Positions 51,501 to 62,421 of a DNA stretch of 64,000 nucleotides are shown here, piece by piece (position 1 is the first letter of the stretch; every line of letters starts with the position of its first letter). A program made the position numbers and the translations under genes. Below the pieces are notes generated by a model. It had not been told where the DNA came from, did no database searches, and saw only the letters and a program-made list of their open reading frames with translations. Origin of the DNA: Cyanophora paradoxa. Lineage: Eukaryota > Glaucocystophyceae > Cyanophorales > Cyanophoraceae. The stretch is taken from contig QPMI01000023.1 of NCBI GenBank assembly GCA_004431415.1, positions 124,001-188,000 on the forward strand, written 5' to 3'.

Positions 51501-53148
51501 GAGCTTCGCGGAGGGTCCCGATGCGGCGAATGCGGGGAGACTGGCGACGTTGACGGCGCCTGAACCGATGCCTTTGGTCGTTGTCGTTAGATTGTTGAAC
51601 ACCGTCCCGACGAACGAGTACACCTGATCATGAGTTAAATAATGATCAATACATATTGAAACAAGCTAAGATTAAGCGGAAACAATGATCAATTGAGCAC
51701 TCACGAACGCTGTGTCAGCCGGATCCGGTTTGGCCGACCCTTCGACGGACTCGAAGTCAACGTTCTTAAAGGACAGAGTCACGTTGCTGCTGTTCGCGCA
51801 GCTCGTGGGCACTTCAAAGACCCTGCCGGACGGTCGCAGTCAATTTTCTAAATTGAAAGACGGTTAGTGCAGTGGCCAGCCCGCACCAGACGCCGAAGTT
51901 GCCCAGACTATAAGGTCCGTAGCTGATGGATGCCGTCGTGTTGTACTTGACAGCAGTGTAGCCTGTGACTGCGTCGCAGTTCGCGCAGTCCGTGTAGGGT
52001 CCCGGGGATTCATGCTTGACAAAGACTTCGAGCGCCGGTGCCGCCGTCGGGGTCGCTGGGGGAGCCGCAAGTAGCCCGTCAGAGCTAGCGGTGCATGTAC
52101 ATGTACATGTACAGCATAGATACAGGCGCTTACTTCCAGCTTTAGGAATGCTCCAATACCGCGCCGCGAAGCTCCAGGACTCGTAGACGTGCCAGAAGAA
52201 AACCAGCACATTTGAGGAGCGCGAGGTCACCACGGAGCCGTCGGTTCTGAGGCTGCTGCCGATGGCCAGCAGAGCCGGCGGGGAAACGCCGACGTCCACG
52301 ATCTGTGTGCTCATGATCATGATCACAAGCTATACAATTAGTTTCTGCAAGCTTGAGCTCAGGGCTCATGGAGGCTAGGGATTCGGGCGGCGGCGGAGGG
52401 GGCAGGGGAGGGGGGGGGGGGGGGGGGGGGGCGAGTCCAGGAGTCCGCTTGTGGGGGGAAGGAAGGAGAGGAGCGGGAGAGGGGGGAGGGGGGCTGCGGG
52501 GATTGAGAGGTGTGGGAGAAGTGTGTGGACGGGGGGCCGGGGGTAGAAGGGTCATGGGGGGGGGAGGAGGAGGGAGGGAGCTCGAGGGAGGGGTGGGGGG
52601 GGAGGGGGTGGGGGAGAAGCTTTCTGCCCAGTAGCCCTGGCCCTGCAGCTGGCATGAATGCACGAGCGGACCTTTACGCCGGTTCCGTTGTAGTGATATG
52701 TATTATATGTGTATCCAGTCCTCTGATGAGGCAACTCCTGAGTAACGAACTCTATGCGGACGACCTCGCCGGCCGCTGCCGTGATGGCCCTGCGCAAACG
52801 TAAACGTGAGATTGGAAACTCATTATTGTGCTCATGCGCTCGCGACTCATTATCATGATGCGTAGGCTCTCTGTGCTCGTGACTCATTGTCACTGAGACG
52901 GCGCACCACGCATACGAGTCCTCGATGCGGTTGCCGTAGTTGCTAGTGTAACTGACGTTCAGCCAGGCCGGCGTGGAGGAGGCGACCAGCGCTCCCGGCT
53001 GCGTGCTCTGGGCCGAGAGCTGGCCGCTGACCACGGCCAACGGGGCCAGAATGCAGCTGCAGGCTAGGGCGCAGGCGATGATGCTGTAGCTGGCCCCAGC
53101 CGCGGCCGGCGGCCGCGGCCGCGGCGCCGGCGGCATGACAGCAGTCAT
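48590..53148 (-). CDS. REJ-GAIN/GPS single-pass surface protein, copy B (complete)
   Basis: Secreted or membrane-anchored protein resembling the ectodomain of polycystin-1/sea-urchin REJ proteins without their channel part. ATG 53,148; signal peptide SIIACALACSCILAPLA; ectodomain exons down to about 51,460; Ser-Pro hinge (51,360-51,230, PTPSPSPTPSATPSPSP). REJ core about 51,090-50,690: GGSCVVGPLSAKAGVDPV, TVNCTGWLSASPPLAYSVYS, TAKLTVLVEDSARP. GAIN-like exons follow (LATALSNLIAVRTS, AGLSFEPLRFKVGV, YSLASLVYEIFATALDAAG). The GPS motif is FDEAAGAWKACG ... YTATCNHLSA (48,905-48,835): Trp/Cys and CNHLS fit, though the usual cleavage tripeptide after CNHLS is not seen. After a short intron the last exon (YALMAGEAPSNSTAP) ends in one hydrophobic helix, WGAFASAAVAFAAVVAAIA, then LRQ and TAA (48,590-48,592): a single transmembrane segment or GPI signal. 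The organism probably uses it in cell contact, mating or matrix attachment (inference). Confidence 0.78.
49985..50028 (-). repeat. Tandem TTGAGCTTTAAAAGC units in REJ copy B intron
   Basis: Three near-copies of CTTTGAGCTTTAAAA within a lower-GC intron between GAIN-region exons; self-complementary AAAGCTTT centres allow stem formation. Confidence 0.8.
52380..52640 (-). repeat. G-rich intron of REJ copy B
   Basis: Counterpart of 1,200-1,530. It carries a G run at 52,410-52,431 and many GGGAGG units on the plus strand but no MITE-like element. The surrounding exons match copy A. Confidence 0.8.
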
Positions 53149-53833
53149 GATCTACTGCTGCTGATGTCGATGATCTGGTATGATGGTCTAACAATCTGCG
53201 CCGCCGCGCGCGGCTCCGATTCAAACCTCGGCGCCGGCTCGTCCGATGCTCCTGGGCCTCCTGGCTCTAGCACTTGCCGGCGGCAGCACTCTGCAGAAGC
53301 AGACTGCGCAGCCGCTGACGACTCGGCACACGTACGGCGCGGCGGATGGGCCGGCCGCGCGCGGGGCTACGACGTCCGACGTCCGACGGGGCTCCGCGTG
53401 TGGCGCACCGGCTCAGCTATCGTCTTGGCTCGCGGCGTCCGCCAGGGAGCTGCTGCCGCCGCCTGCCGGAGACCGTCGGACGTAACTGCCGCAGTGCCAA
53501 GTTGGCCAGCGCGGGGGTACAGCGTTCAGAATGTGTCGGAGCCTGGCTTCAAGGCTGGTACGTGCTTACGCATGCGCACAGTGGCGCCGCGCACGCAGTC
53601 TAGCTCTAGCGACCGTACGCGTCTTCAAGGCTTCGTCTTCTAGATGCGCGCGCGCGCGCGCAGAACGTATTAACTTAAAGCTTCGGCAGAAGCAAACATG
53701 CTTTTGCAAAAATGCATTTGGCCGTGGAGGGCGCAACCCGCCGCTGCAGGACCGGAGTAGCGCGGCGACCGGCGCCGGCGCCGGCGCCCGCTGCAGGCCT
53801 AGGCGGCCCGGCGCGCGGCGGCCCGGCCTACCT
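53149..53833. other. Intergenic region between REJ and F-box genes, copy B
   Basis: Matches 2,044-2,680 closely, with an extra (CG)n-containing stretch at about 53,635-53,680. No gene seen; REJ promoter expected here. Confidence 0.6.
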
Positions 53834-55678
53834 TCAGCGCAGCTGCTGCAGCGCGGCGCGGGCGGCGGCGAGGCGCTCGAAGGGCGGGTCCACTGTGGCG
53901 CTCGCCGGCAGCCGCTCCCGCGGGACATCCAGCGCCCTGCGCACAGGCCGCTCGCCTCGCCTGCCTCAGCTCAGCTGGAGCGCACGTGCGGGCGCGCCTG
54001 ACGAGCGGGGGTACAGGAGGGCGGCGTCCAGGAAGGCGGCGGCCTCCGGGCCGACCAGGCGGCCCCGGCCAGACGCGGACGGCGCAGCGCCCGGGAGGGC
54101 CGCCAGGGCGCCCGCCACGTCCGCGGGCGAGGCCGGGGCGGACGGGGCGGACGAGCCGGGCCGCGAGCCGCGGATCGGGCAGCGCCTCAGCCAGAGCTCC
54201 CGCAGCGAGGCCACGCCTGCGGCAAAAGCTGAGGCTGGGGGTCGGGAGGGCATCGCGCCGGGGGTACCGACACCTGCGAGGGAGCGGAGGGCGGCCGGGC
54301 GCAGGGGGCACCCCTCCAGAGTGATCCTTTCGGAAGGGGGGTACGCATTAGACGAGGGGAAAGAGGTGCGAGAGGTAGGGGGGGGCGGGGCGCACTCGGC
54401 GAGGCCGGCGAGGGCCGGGGCGTCGGTACCCCCCTCCATCTCGAGGGGCAGGGGCTCGCAGGAGACGAGGGTGAGGGAGGGGGCGAGGGCCCAGTGTACC
54501 CCCGCGAAGGCGGCGGGGGCGAGGAGGGAGAAGGCGGCCTCGGAGGGGTACGAGGTGAGGAGGGCGCGGCAGCGGAGGCCGGCGGCGGCGGCGGCCCGCA
54601 CTGAGGCCTCAAAGGGAAGCTCGAGGGTGTGGGCGAGCCGCAGCCGGGGAGCCCGCCCCAGCGCCCCCTCCAGCGCGCCCGCCTGCAGCACGGCCCCCAG
54701 GCGCTCAAGTGATTTCAGCGCCGGCAGCTGCAGGCGGGCCGGAAAGCGCGTCAGATGGGGAGGGGGGGAGGAACGGCCGGGGGTACGGCCGCGGACCAGC
54801 TTGGGATCGTCGACGCGGGCGAAGACGGGCGGGGACAGCGGCCGACGGTAGCGGACGCTCAGCTCGCGCAGTCCGTCCGCGAACGGCGCCTGGCGCCGAG
54901 GTCAGAAAAAAGGGGGGGAGAGAACCCGAGGGGGGTACCGCGCCTTGTTGAGGCGGAGGGCGGAGGCGACGTGCTCGAGGCCGGAGCGGGCGAAGGGCGG
55001 CTCGCGCGGGAGGAGCACGTCCAGAGCCTCCAGCGACTCCGGCGCGGCCGCGAGCGCCCGCCACAGGTGCAGGCCGTCCAGGTCCAGGGGGGTACCCCCG
55101 GCGACGCAGCGGAGGGCGAGGGAGCGGGCGCCGGCCCACGCCGGCCGCGCGAGGATCTCGGCGGCGTCGCGAGCGGACACGGCGTCCCGCGCCGCGTGCT
55201 CGAGCTCCGCCGCCTCGGCGCGCAGCTCCGCCTCGTACGAGGGCAGGTGGCTCCGCCCCAGCTCGCCCCGGAGGGCGGCCAGCCGGCGGCGCAGCTCGCC
55301 GCGGAAGGCCGCGCCCTCGAGCACGTCGCCAGCAACGCTGCGCGTCCCGCGCCGCTCAGCGCTCGAATCGCGGGGTCGTTTTCGATGAAGCGCACGTCAG
55401 GACGAGGCGGGCCGGCGGGGGTGCTTCGCGGGCGACGGAGCGCCATCGCCTGCAGACGGCGGCGGCCCTCAGGCGGTCCAGCGGGCCGTCGAGGAGCGCC
55501 AGCATTGCCGCGAGGACGTCCCTCGGCACGGCCCGCGTCGCCGCGTCCGCCTCGCCGTCCCCGTCGTCGGGCCCGCCGTCCGCGTCTGTGAGGGCTTCCG
55601 TCAGAAAGAGCTTTCTGCCGGCGGGAAACGAACACGTACATGCGCACCCGAGGGTCGGTCGGGAAGGCCGGGCCTCAT
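53834..55678 (-). CDS. F-box / leucine-rich protein, copy B
   Basis: Duplicate of the gene at 2,681-4,540, with the same exon plan. The F-box (VPRDVLAAML, VCRRWRSVV) lies at about 55,535-55,425. Leucine-rich exons lie at about 55,324-54,930, 54,691-54,350 and 54,240-54,010. It ends ARAALQQLR with TGA at 53,834-53,836. Compared with copy A it lacks one codon in the linker before the F-box (near 55,585) and has scattered substitutions (for example TLELPFEASVRAAAA versus TLELPSEADVRAAAA). No stop codon or frameshift breaks the shared exons, so both copies may be functional. Start uncertain, as for copy A. Likely role: substrate recognition for SCF-type ubiquitination (inference from the F-box). 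Confidence 0.75.
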
Positions 55679-55971
55679 GATCACCGGCAGCTCCAATCGG
55701 CCGCTAACTGACGCGTAATGTGCAGAGCTGTGCAGAGCAGTAAAGCTGAGAAAGCTGAAGCTGAGCAAAGCTGAGAAAGCTCCGACGCGGGGGTACGTGC
55801 AACAGGCAGGGCCAACTCCGGCCCAGCCCCGGCCACTCCGAGCGTCTTAAGCGAGTGAACTCGCTTAGCTAAACAGATTCGAGCAGCTTCCGGAACCGCC
55901 TTAGCTCGGCGAGGCGTCCGGGGCTTCCTCGACTTGCAGCCGAGTGACGGCCCAACGCAGCGCGTGCGAGG
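55679..55971. promoter_or_regulatory. Divergent promoter region, F-box / XPR1, copy B
   Basis: Nearly identical to 4,541-4,833, including the AAAGCTGA tandem (55,740-55,783) and the AAGCGAGTGAACTCGCTT hairpin (about 55,849-55,866). Conservation through the duplication does not by itself prove function, since introns of the same block are also similar. Confidence 0.55.
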
Positions 55972-58900
55972 ATGAAGTTCGGAAAGCGCCTCCGCGAGAA
56001 TGCTGTTCCCGGTTCGTTCCTCGCGCTAGAAGTTTGGCGGCCGCGCCGCCGCGGCGCCGACCTGGAACGGAGCATGCGAGTCGGCCCGGCAAGCGTCGTC
56101 TGCGCCTGCAAAAGAAAGAGCGATCGACATAGCATCCGAAGCCTGCCCTCCAAAACCGCTGCTCGGACTCGCTCCCGCGCGGCCGCTGATCCCCGGCCGC
56201 AATCGCTGCAGAGTGGAACTCCGCTTACATCGACTACAAGAGCCTGTGCGTCGCCCTGCTCCCGCCTGACGGGGCTCCGGCCGCCCAGTGACGTCGCCGC
56301 CCCCTCGCAGGAAGCGGCTGATCAAGGCCCGCCGCGCCCCGCCGCTGCCTCTGACGCCGCTCTATCACAAGCTCACGCGCGGCGCGGCAGGCCATCAAAG
56401 CCGAGCGGCAGGCGGCGGTCGATCGGTGCGCGGATCAAATTCGGATGCGAGGGGCGGGTCGCGCTCCTCCGGGCTCGAACCCGCGCGCCGCAGGACGCGG
56501 GAGGCCCTCCCGATCGAGTACCGCCCCGCTGCGCCCGAGCCGCCGCCGGCCGCGGCCGAGCAGCTCCTCGCGCGCGTGCTCCAGCCCCTCACCGGCTCCT
56601 CCCGCGGCGTACCCCCCTCCGTCGCGCCCGGGCCCGGCACCTCCCCGCGCCCGCCCACGGTGCCCCCTGCCGCCCCCTCCCGCCCCCTCCCGAGCCTTGA
56701 CGCGCGCCCACCGCCCCGCGCGCGCCGCAGGCCGACGGCATCGGGGCGGACATGGTACCCGACCCGGCGAAGCAGCGTGCGCGTACCCCGAAACGGCTTG
56801 TACCCCACTCCCCGAAACTCGGTACCCCGCAGTCGCCCGGCGCCGCAACCGCTTCTGCTCCGCCGTGAAGATGGTCTCCCTCTGGCGCTCCTGGGCGTGC
56901 GTACCCTCCCCCCGCCCCTCCTCCCCGCCTTCCCCCCAAACCAACGGCTCCCCCCCCCCCCACCCAAAGATCCGGGAACTCGGAGCGCCCGTCTCCCGCC
57001 GAGGCGGCCTTCCTCGAGGCCCTCGAGAGCGAAACTCGGAAGGTGCGCTCCGCACCCGAACCCCCCCCCCCCCCCCCGCGAATTTGAGTTCAAAGAGTCG
57101 TACCCCCGCAGGCGGCGAACTTCTACGTGGCAAAGAGCGAGCAGATCCAGGGGCAGTACGCCGACATCCGGAGGCAGATCGCCGCGTACCAGGTCCGCGT
57201 ACCCCCCTCCGGCTTGTCCCCCTTCCCTTTCTCGAGCCCATTCTTTCCGCAGCGCGCCGGCAATTCCGCGACGGTCGAGGCGCGCCGGGCTATCCTGGAG
57301 GTGCGGCGTACCCCCCCCCCCGCTCCCCGATATCGTACCCCCTCCCCGGCCCACGACGGCCGCGTACCCCCGTTCCCAGACCTGCGTCAAGTTCGTCCGC
57401 GTCCTCGACATGCTCGAGGTGCGCGGCCCTACCCCATCTCCCGATTCCTGTACCCCCCCCCCTCACCCCACGAACCCCAGAACCGCTTCCGCCTCCTGAA
57501 CGTCATGGCCGCGACCAAGGCCGTCAAGGCATCCATCCCCCTTCTCCCGTACCCCCCGCGTGATCCTCCCCCCGACAGAAATACGACAAGGTGACGCGCA
57601 GGCGGACGCTCGCCTCGTTCCGCGCGGCGCTCGACCAGGTGCGGCCGGCGTACCCGCCCCCCTTCGATCTAGTCGGGCCCGTAGCCAGCGTCCGCCTGGT
57701 CCATCCCCCTCCGGCGGGCCCGGCTGACGCCCCGCCGCGCCCCACACCCCGCCCCGCGCGCCTCTGGCGGCCTGGCCCGGCGCCGGCCCGGCCGACGCCG
57801 CCCCCGCCCCTCCGCAGATGCCGGGGCTCTCGTCGGACCTGCTCGAGCACCTCCGCTCCGACATCACCGCCCTCGTCGGTCCGCCCCGCCCCGGCCCGCC
57901 CCGCCCGCCCCGCCCCGGCCCGCCCCGCCCCGCCGCCTCTTCGAAGAGCGGCGCATCCCTTAATCTGGAGCGTACCCCTGGACCGCCTACGTGGCTAAAT
58001 CTGGAGGACGAACCCAAGTGGCTCTGGACCGCCCCCCCCCTCCCCCCCCCCCCCCCCCCCCCGCCCCTTGAGCGCCTCAGTGCCGCCCCTCCGCTTCTTC
58101 TCTAGTGCCTGCAGCCTTTAGCCTAGACGATGCGGCCCGGCTGAACCCGCCCGGCTGACCGTCGGACCCGACCGGCACCGGCAGCGAACGCGTTCTACGG
58201 GGCGAACGCGCGGGCGGCGCGGGAGCGGCTGCGGGTGGAGCCCCCCGCCGCCTCCTCCGAGCACGTGCGTCCAGAACAGAGGGAGAGAGAGAGAGCGCGA
58301 GAGCCCGAGAGGAGAGCGGAGCCGCTGAATAGCCGGGCGCCCCGGCGGCCCCAGCGCACAGCACGTGTTCCTGGAGGGGCTCTGAGGGGGGAAGCCTTAG
58401 GTGGCATAGGTGGCATAGACTCTGCCCTGTCTAACGACTCTAAGAGCGGCGCCCCTCGATATATGAAGGGCTGATCGCCCCCACCCCCGCCACCGCCCCT
58501 GCCCCTTCGCGCAGCACGTGTTCCTGGAGGGGCTCTACCTCGGCGTCTCCCTCACCCTCCTCGCCGCCATCGCCCTCGGGTGCGCCCTGCGCCCCCGGCG
58601 CCCCGTCGTCCCCCGCGGCCCCGGCGCCCCCTGTCGCCGTAGGCAGCAGCCCAGAGCGAGGGCTCCCCCTCGATTGGCAACTCGTTTGGGGCTTCGAGGG
58701 CCCTAGACGGGCTAGACTAGACACCTCCGTCCCGCTCCAGCCCAGCGAGCGAGAGCCGGCCTCGTGGAGCGTTCGAGCACTGGATCTAATCGAATCGAAT
58801 CGAATCTAATCTCAACGGCAGGGTGGCGCTGGCGCGGGAGGTGGACGAGCCGCTCCTGCGCGCCGTCTTCCCCGTCTTCCGCGGCCTCTGGTCCGCCTTC

Positions 58901-59072
58901 TCCCTCCCCTTCCCCTCCTCCGCTTAGAAGAAGAAGAAGAGCGGCGCTAAGAGGCTCCGCCCCGCTCCGCCCTGCTCGCTCCTCCTCTGAGGCCTGGGGC
59001 GACGGGCGGGCAGCGTGCTGGTGGCGTACCTCTGGTGCTTCGGCGCCATCGTCTTCGTGTGCGTGGCTTCGG

Positions 59073-59103
<31 letters not shown>

Positions 59104-62100
59104 CGGGGCTCGCCCTCGCCCCCGCGCCCCCCCCCCCCTCCCCTTGGCGCGGCGCGGGCGTGGGCTTGGGCGGGGGCGGAGCCGCTCGCCCCCGCCCCTC
59201 GCGCGCCCCGGCCCACGCCCTGGTGCAGGATGGGGCGGGCGCGGATCAACTACCGCTTCATCCTCGACATCGCCCCCGACGTCGCCCTCGACCACCACGT
59301 CCTCTTCCAGGTGAGGGCGGAGGGGGAGGGAGAGGGGGGGGTAGAGGAGGGCGCCGACGGCCCTTGGCACCGCAGAACTGCGCGCTGCTGACGGCGGCGC
59401 TCTTCCTCGCCTTCTGGATGTTCTACTCCTCCATCTCCTCCGGCGCCGCCCTCTCCCTCGCCGTCCGCGCGCCCCCCGCCCTCCCGGCTCCGCCCTTCCA
59501 ACGCCTCTCCAGGCGGTGGCGCGGCCGCAGTACATCCCGCTGTACGTCTACGCGGCCTTCGCCCTCCTCGCCCTGGCCCCGCGCCTCCAGCGCACCCGCC
59601 ACCAGTCCGCACGCGCCCGCTTGAGGAATGCTTCCCCTGAGGACTGCTTCAGGTACTGCGGGGTGCTGCGGTGGATCGTGGCGACCCTGTTCCGCGTCTG
59701 GACGGCCCCCTTCGTCGAGGTCCGCGGCCCCCCCTTCACCCGCTTGCTCTCGCCGCTTCGCCCAGGCCCCTCTCATCTCGGGGCCTGACGCCGGCGTCCT
59801 TCCCCCCACCCTCCCCTCCCCGCCCCCACAGATCCGCTTCCGGGACGAGTGGCTGGGCGACCAGATGACCTCCACGGTCATCTGCATGACCGGTCCGCCG
59901 CCCCTTCACCCTTCGTTCGCCCGCGTTCCTCCGGGTTCCCGGATTCCCGCCCCGCGCCGACCCCGCCGCGCCAGACCTCTTCTACACGTACTGCTACTAC
60001 CCCACGCAGCTCCACCGCTCCCCGAGTGCGGCCCCTTCCTTCTTCTCCGCCCGCCCGCCCCCTCCCCCTCCCCGCCCTCTCGCTCAGGTCTGCTCAGGTG
60101 AGGCGTCAAGCTTCTGCGGCTCCAAAGCCCTGTGGACGCCCGTCATCGCCAGCTACCCCTTCCTCGTCCGGTGCGCCCGCCTCTAAGCAGCTCCCGAGGA
60201 TAAAAGCTCACGCTCGCGATCGATCGCCCCTTCGTTCGCAGGATGCTGCAGTGCCTGCGGCGTGCGTGGGACCTGCGTGACGTCAACCCAAAGGAATCCA
60301 CCACGCAGATCTGGAACGCCGTCAAGTGCGGCCGTACCCCTCCCCACCACGAACGCGCCGCCCAGCCTCACCTGAGCCTCACCTGACCTAGGTACCTGAC
60401 CTCGATCCTGTGCGTCGTGATCTACGCCATCTACGGCCACGTCCACATCCACGGCGAACTCGGTGCCCCCCTATCTGATCTGATCTAATCTAGATTTGAT
60501 CTGATCTGATCTCGCCCCGCCCCGCCTGATCGGCCCCGCCCCTGATCGCCCCCGCCGGCAGCGCACAGCCTCGTGCTGGCGCTCTTTGTCGTCGTCTCGA
60601 TTTGGAGGTGCTTAAAGCTTGGTCGCTCCTTTGATTTGGGCACCGAAGGCGCCCGGCCGGCGGCCTTCTTTCGAGGCTCGGGTGTAGCCGAGCCGAACCC
60701 AACCGCGTCGTTTTCGCCGCAGCACGATCATGAAGATCTACTGGGACATCCAGCTGGACTGGTGCTCGAATCCCGCCCGGTCCTCTTTGTTCTGCTTTCC
60801 CTTCCTCGCTGACGCCGGCCCCGCGCGTCGCGCCTCCCAGGGGCATGCTCCAGCTCCGCCCGGAGACCACGGCCTCGGGCAAGGTCAGGGAGGGGGGCCC
60901 GGAGGGGTACAGCGTCGCCGGCTGGCACTCGGCCCTCCGCCGTCTCGAGCTCCGCCCCGCCCGCATCTTCGACCAGGCCTGGGTGAGCGGGGCCGAACCC
61001 CTCTCCCGCCGCCCCCCCCCCCCCCCCCCCGTTCCTCCCCCCCTCAAACCCACCCCCTACCCCCCCGGCCAGGTCTACTACGCGGCGATCGCGTTCAACG
61101 TGTTCGTGCGGCTCACGTGGGTCTTCCAGACCAACCCCGCCCTCTTCGTGCGCGCGGCGCCGCGCGCGATAGATTCGAGGACGCGGCCGCCCACGGCCGC
61201 TCACGGCCGCTCACGCGCCCGCGCAGAGCGCGGACATGGAGGGCGAGGCCTTCAAGATCCTCCTCGCCGTCCTCGAGACCGGCCGCAGGCGCGCCTGCGC
61301 CCCCGCCCCCTTTCGTCTTCTCCTCCTTCTCCTCACTCTCTTCTCCGGGCAGGGCGGTGTGGAACCTCTTCCGGATCGAGTACGAGCAGCTGCGCAACTG
61401 CGCGAGCTTTCGCGCCTTCGACGTGCAGGCCCGCCCCGCCCCGCCCCGCCCCTAAGGCCTAGGCTAGGCTAGGCCAGGCCAGGAAGGAAGGCTGAGGCTG
61501 AGGCTGGGGGCAGGTGCCCCTGCTGTTCGTGCCGGAGGAGGAGGACGAGGAGGAGGCCGCCGCCCACTCCGAGGCGCGCCGCCCTTCCCCTCGCTTCTTT
61601 CCCGTTTCTTACGGACGCGGGCGCAGAGGCTCCGCCGGACGGCCCCGGCCCGCCCCAAGCCCGACGTCGGTGCGCGCGCCGGCGCCCGCGCCGCGCCGTG
61701 CCCCCTCCTGCTACGTTCGCTCGCACTTGACGCTCGCGGCGGCCGCAGAGATGGTGCTGGGCGGCTCCGGAGACACCTCGGCGGCGGCGGCGGACGCGGG
61801 GCCGGCCCCGGGGGGAAGCCCGAAGGCCCATCGACGCGGTGCGGCCCGCCCCCGCCCCACTCTACGCACCCCAGGCGAGCCCCGCGCCCGCCCGCCCCCG
61901 CAGCAGCCGCCAAGTCGCAGTCGTTCCGGGAGCCCGTGCGCCCGCCCCCACCCCCCCCCCCCCCCCCCCCCCGCCCTCCCTTCAAGCCGCTCCGCCCCGC
62001 TGCGCTACGCTGAGCTCTGTCGCGCTTCCGTCGCTCGCAGCCGCAGGTGCACGTCGGGGCGCCGCGGGCCGCGCAGGAGGAGGGCGCGGCGGCGGCGGCG

Positions 62101-62277
62101 GCGATCGGGCGCCCCGTGGTCGAGGACCCGCTGGCGCTGGAGGCGGCCACGGAGGCGGCGCGGGCCCACGAGCGGCGCCACAGGGCGCAGCAGCAGCAGG
62201 CGCACCTCCAAGAGGGGCGCGAGGGGGGCGCCGCCGTCGACCGCGCCGCCCCCGCCTCGCTCGCGGCCGCGGAGTGA
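55972..62277 (+). CDS. XPR1: XPR1/PHO1-type SPX-EXS phosphate exporter, copy B (complete)
   Basis: Membrane phosphate exporter with a cytosolic SPX sensor for inositol pyrophosphates. SPX: MKFGKRLRENAVP | EWNSAYIDYKS | KRLIKA, AIKAERQAAVDRCADQIR, EAAFLEALESETRK, NFYVAKSEQIQGQYADIR, and KAVKKYDKVTRRRTLASF (57,515-57,625). Membrane exons: GLYLGVSLTLLAAIALGCAL (58,531-58,590), VAYLWCFGAIVFVCVAS, INYRFILDIAPDVALDHHV, NCALLTAALFLAFWMFYSS and YIPLYVYAAFALLALAP. EXS: WLGDQMTSTVICM, LFYTYCYYP, ASYPFLVRMLQCLRRAWD (60,150-60,283), HVHIHGEL, MKIYWDIQLDWC (60,730), YYAAIAFNVFVRLTW (61,076) and RAVWNLFRIEYEQLRNC (about 61,353-61,402). The acidic VPEEEDEEEAA and a Gln/Ala/Arg-rich tail end at TGA, 62,275-62,277. 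One intron after KRLIKA seems to use a GC donor. This copy is intact and is the likely parent of the truncated gene at 4,834. Confidence 0.9.
58784..58812 (+). repeat. Short (GAATC)n array in XPR1 copy B intron
   Basis: Counterpart of 7,521-7,591 but with only about five units and no pure GATCT run. Confidence 0.85.
59071..59103 (+). repeat. Poly-G tract in XPR1 copy B intron
   Basis: GGGG, A, then about 28 G; homologous to the G26 at 7,811-7,836. Confidence 0.85.
60473..60512 (+). repeat. (GATCT)n array in XPR1 copy B intron
   Basis: GATCTGATCTAATCTAGATTTGATCTGATCTGATCT-type array between the exons HVHIHGEL and AHSLVLALFVVVS, beyond the duplicated part of the gene. Confidence 0.9.
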
Positions 62278-62421
62278 TCGATATCGATCGAATTCGAGCC
62301 CCAGGGAGGACCGCATGCGCAGTCGCTGGCGCCCGCTAGCGCTCCGTGTTATGTTCGCAGCAAGACGCACAGTTTCGAACTGCAGCTTTTCGTGAATAGA
62401 ATATATATCTACATGCAGCTA
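62278..62421. other. Short convergent intergenic spacer
   Basis: Only about 145 bp separate the XPR1 stop from the stop of the PIH1-domain gene on the other strand. It contains ATCGATATCGATCGAATTCG and an AATATATAT patch, so the two transcripts probably overlap at their 3' ends. Confidence 0.6.

Larger units (their letters stand above)
51200..59948. repeat. Segmental duplication, copy B (probable source)
   Basis: This is the direct-orientation partner of 1-8,688. Here all three genes run on beyond the limits of the match: the REJ/GAIN gene continues left to 48,590 and XPR1 continues right to 62,277. That makes B the parsimonious donor. Compared with A it shows intron indels, one in-frame 3-nt deletion in the F-box gene (near 55,585), and lacks the MITE-like element found at 1,334-1,420. 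Confidence 0.93.
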
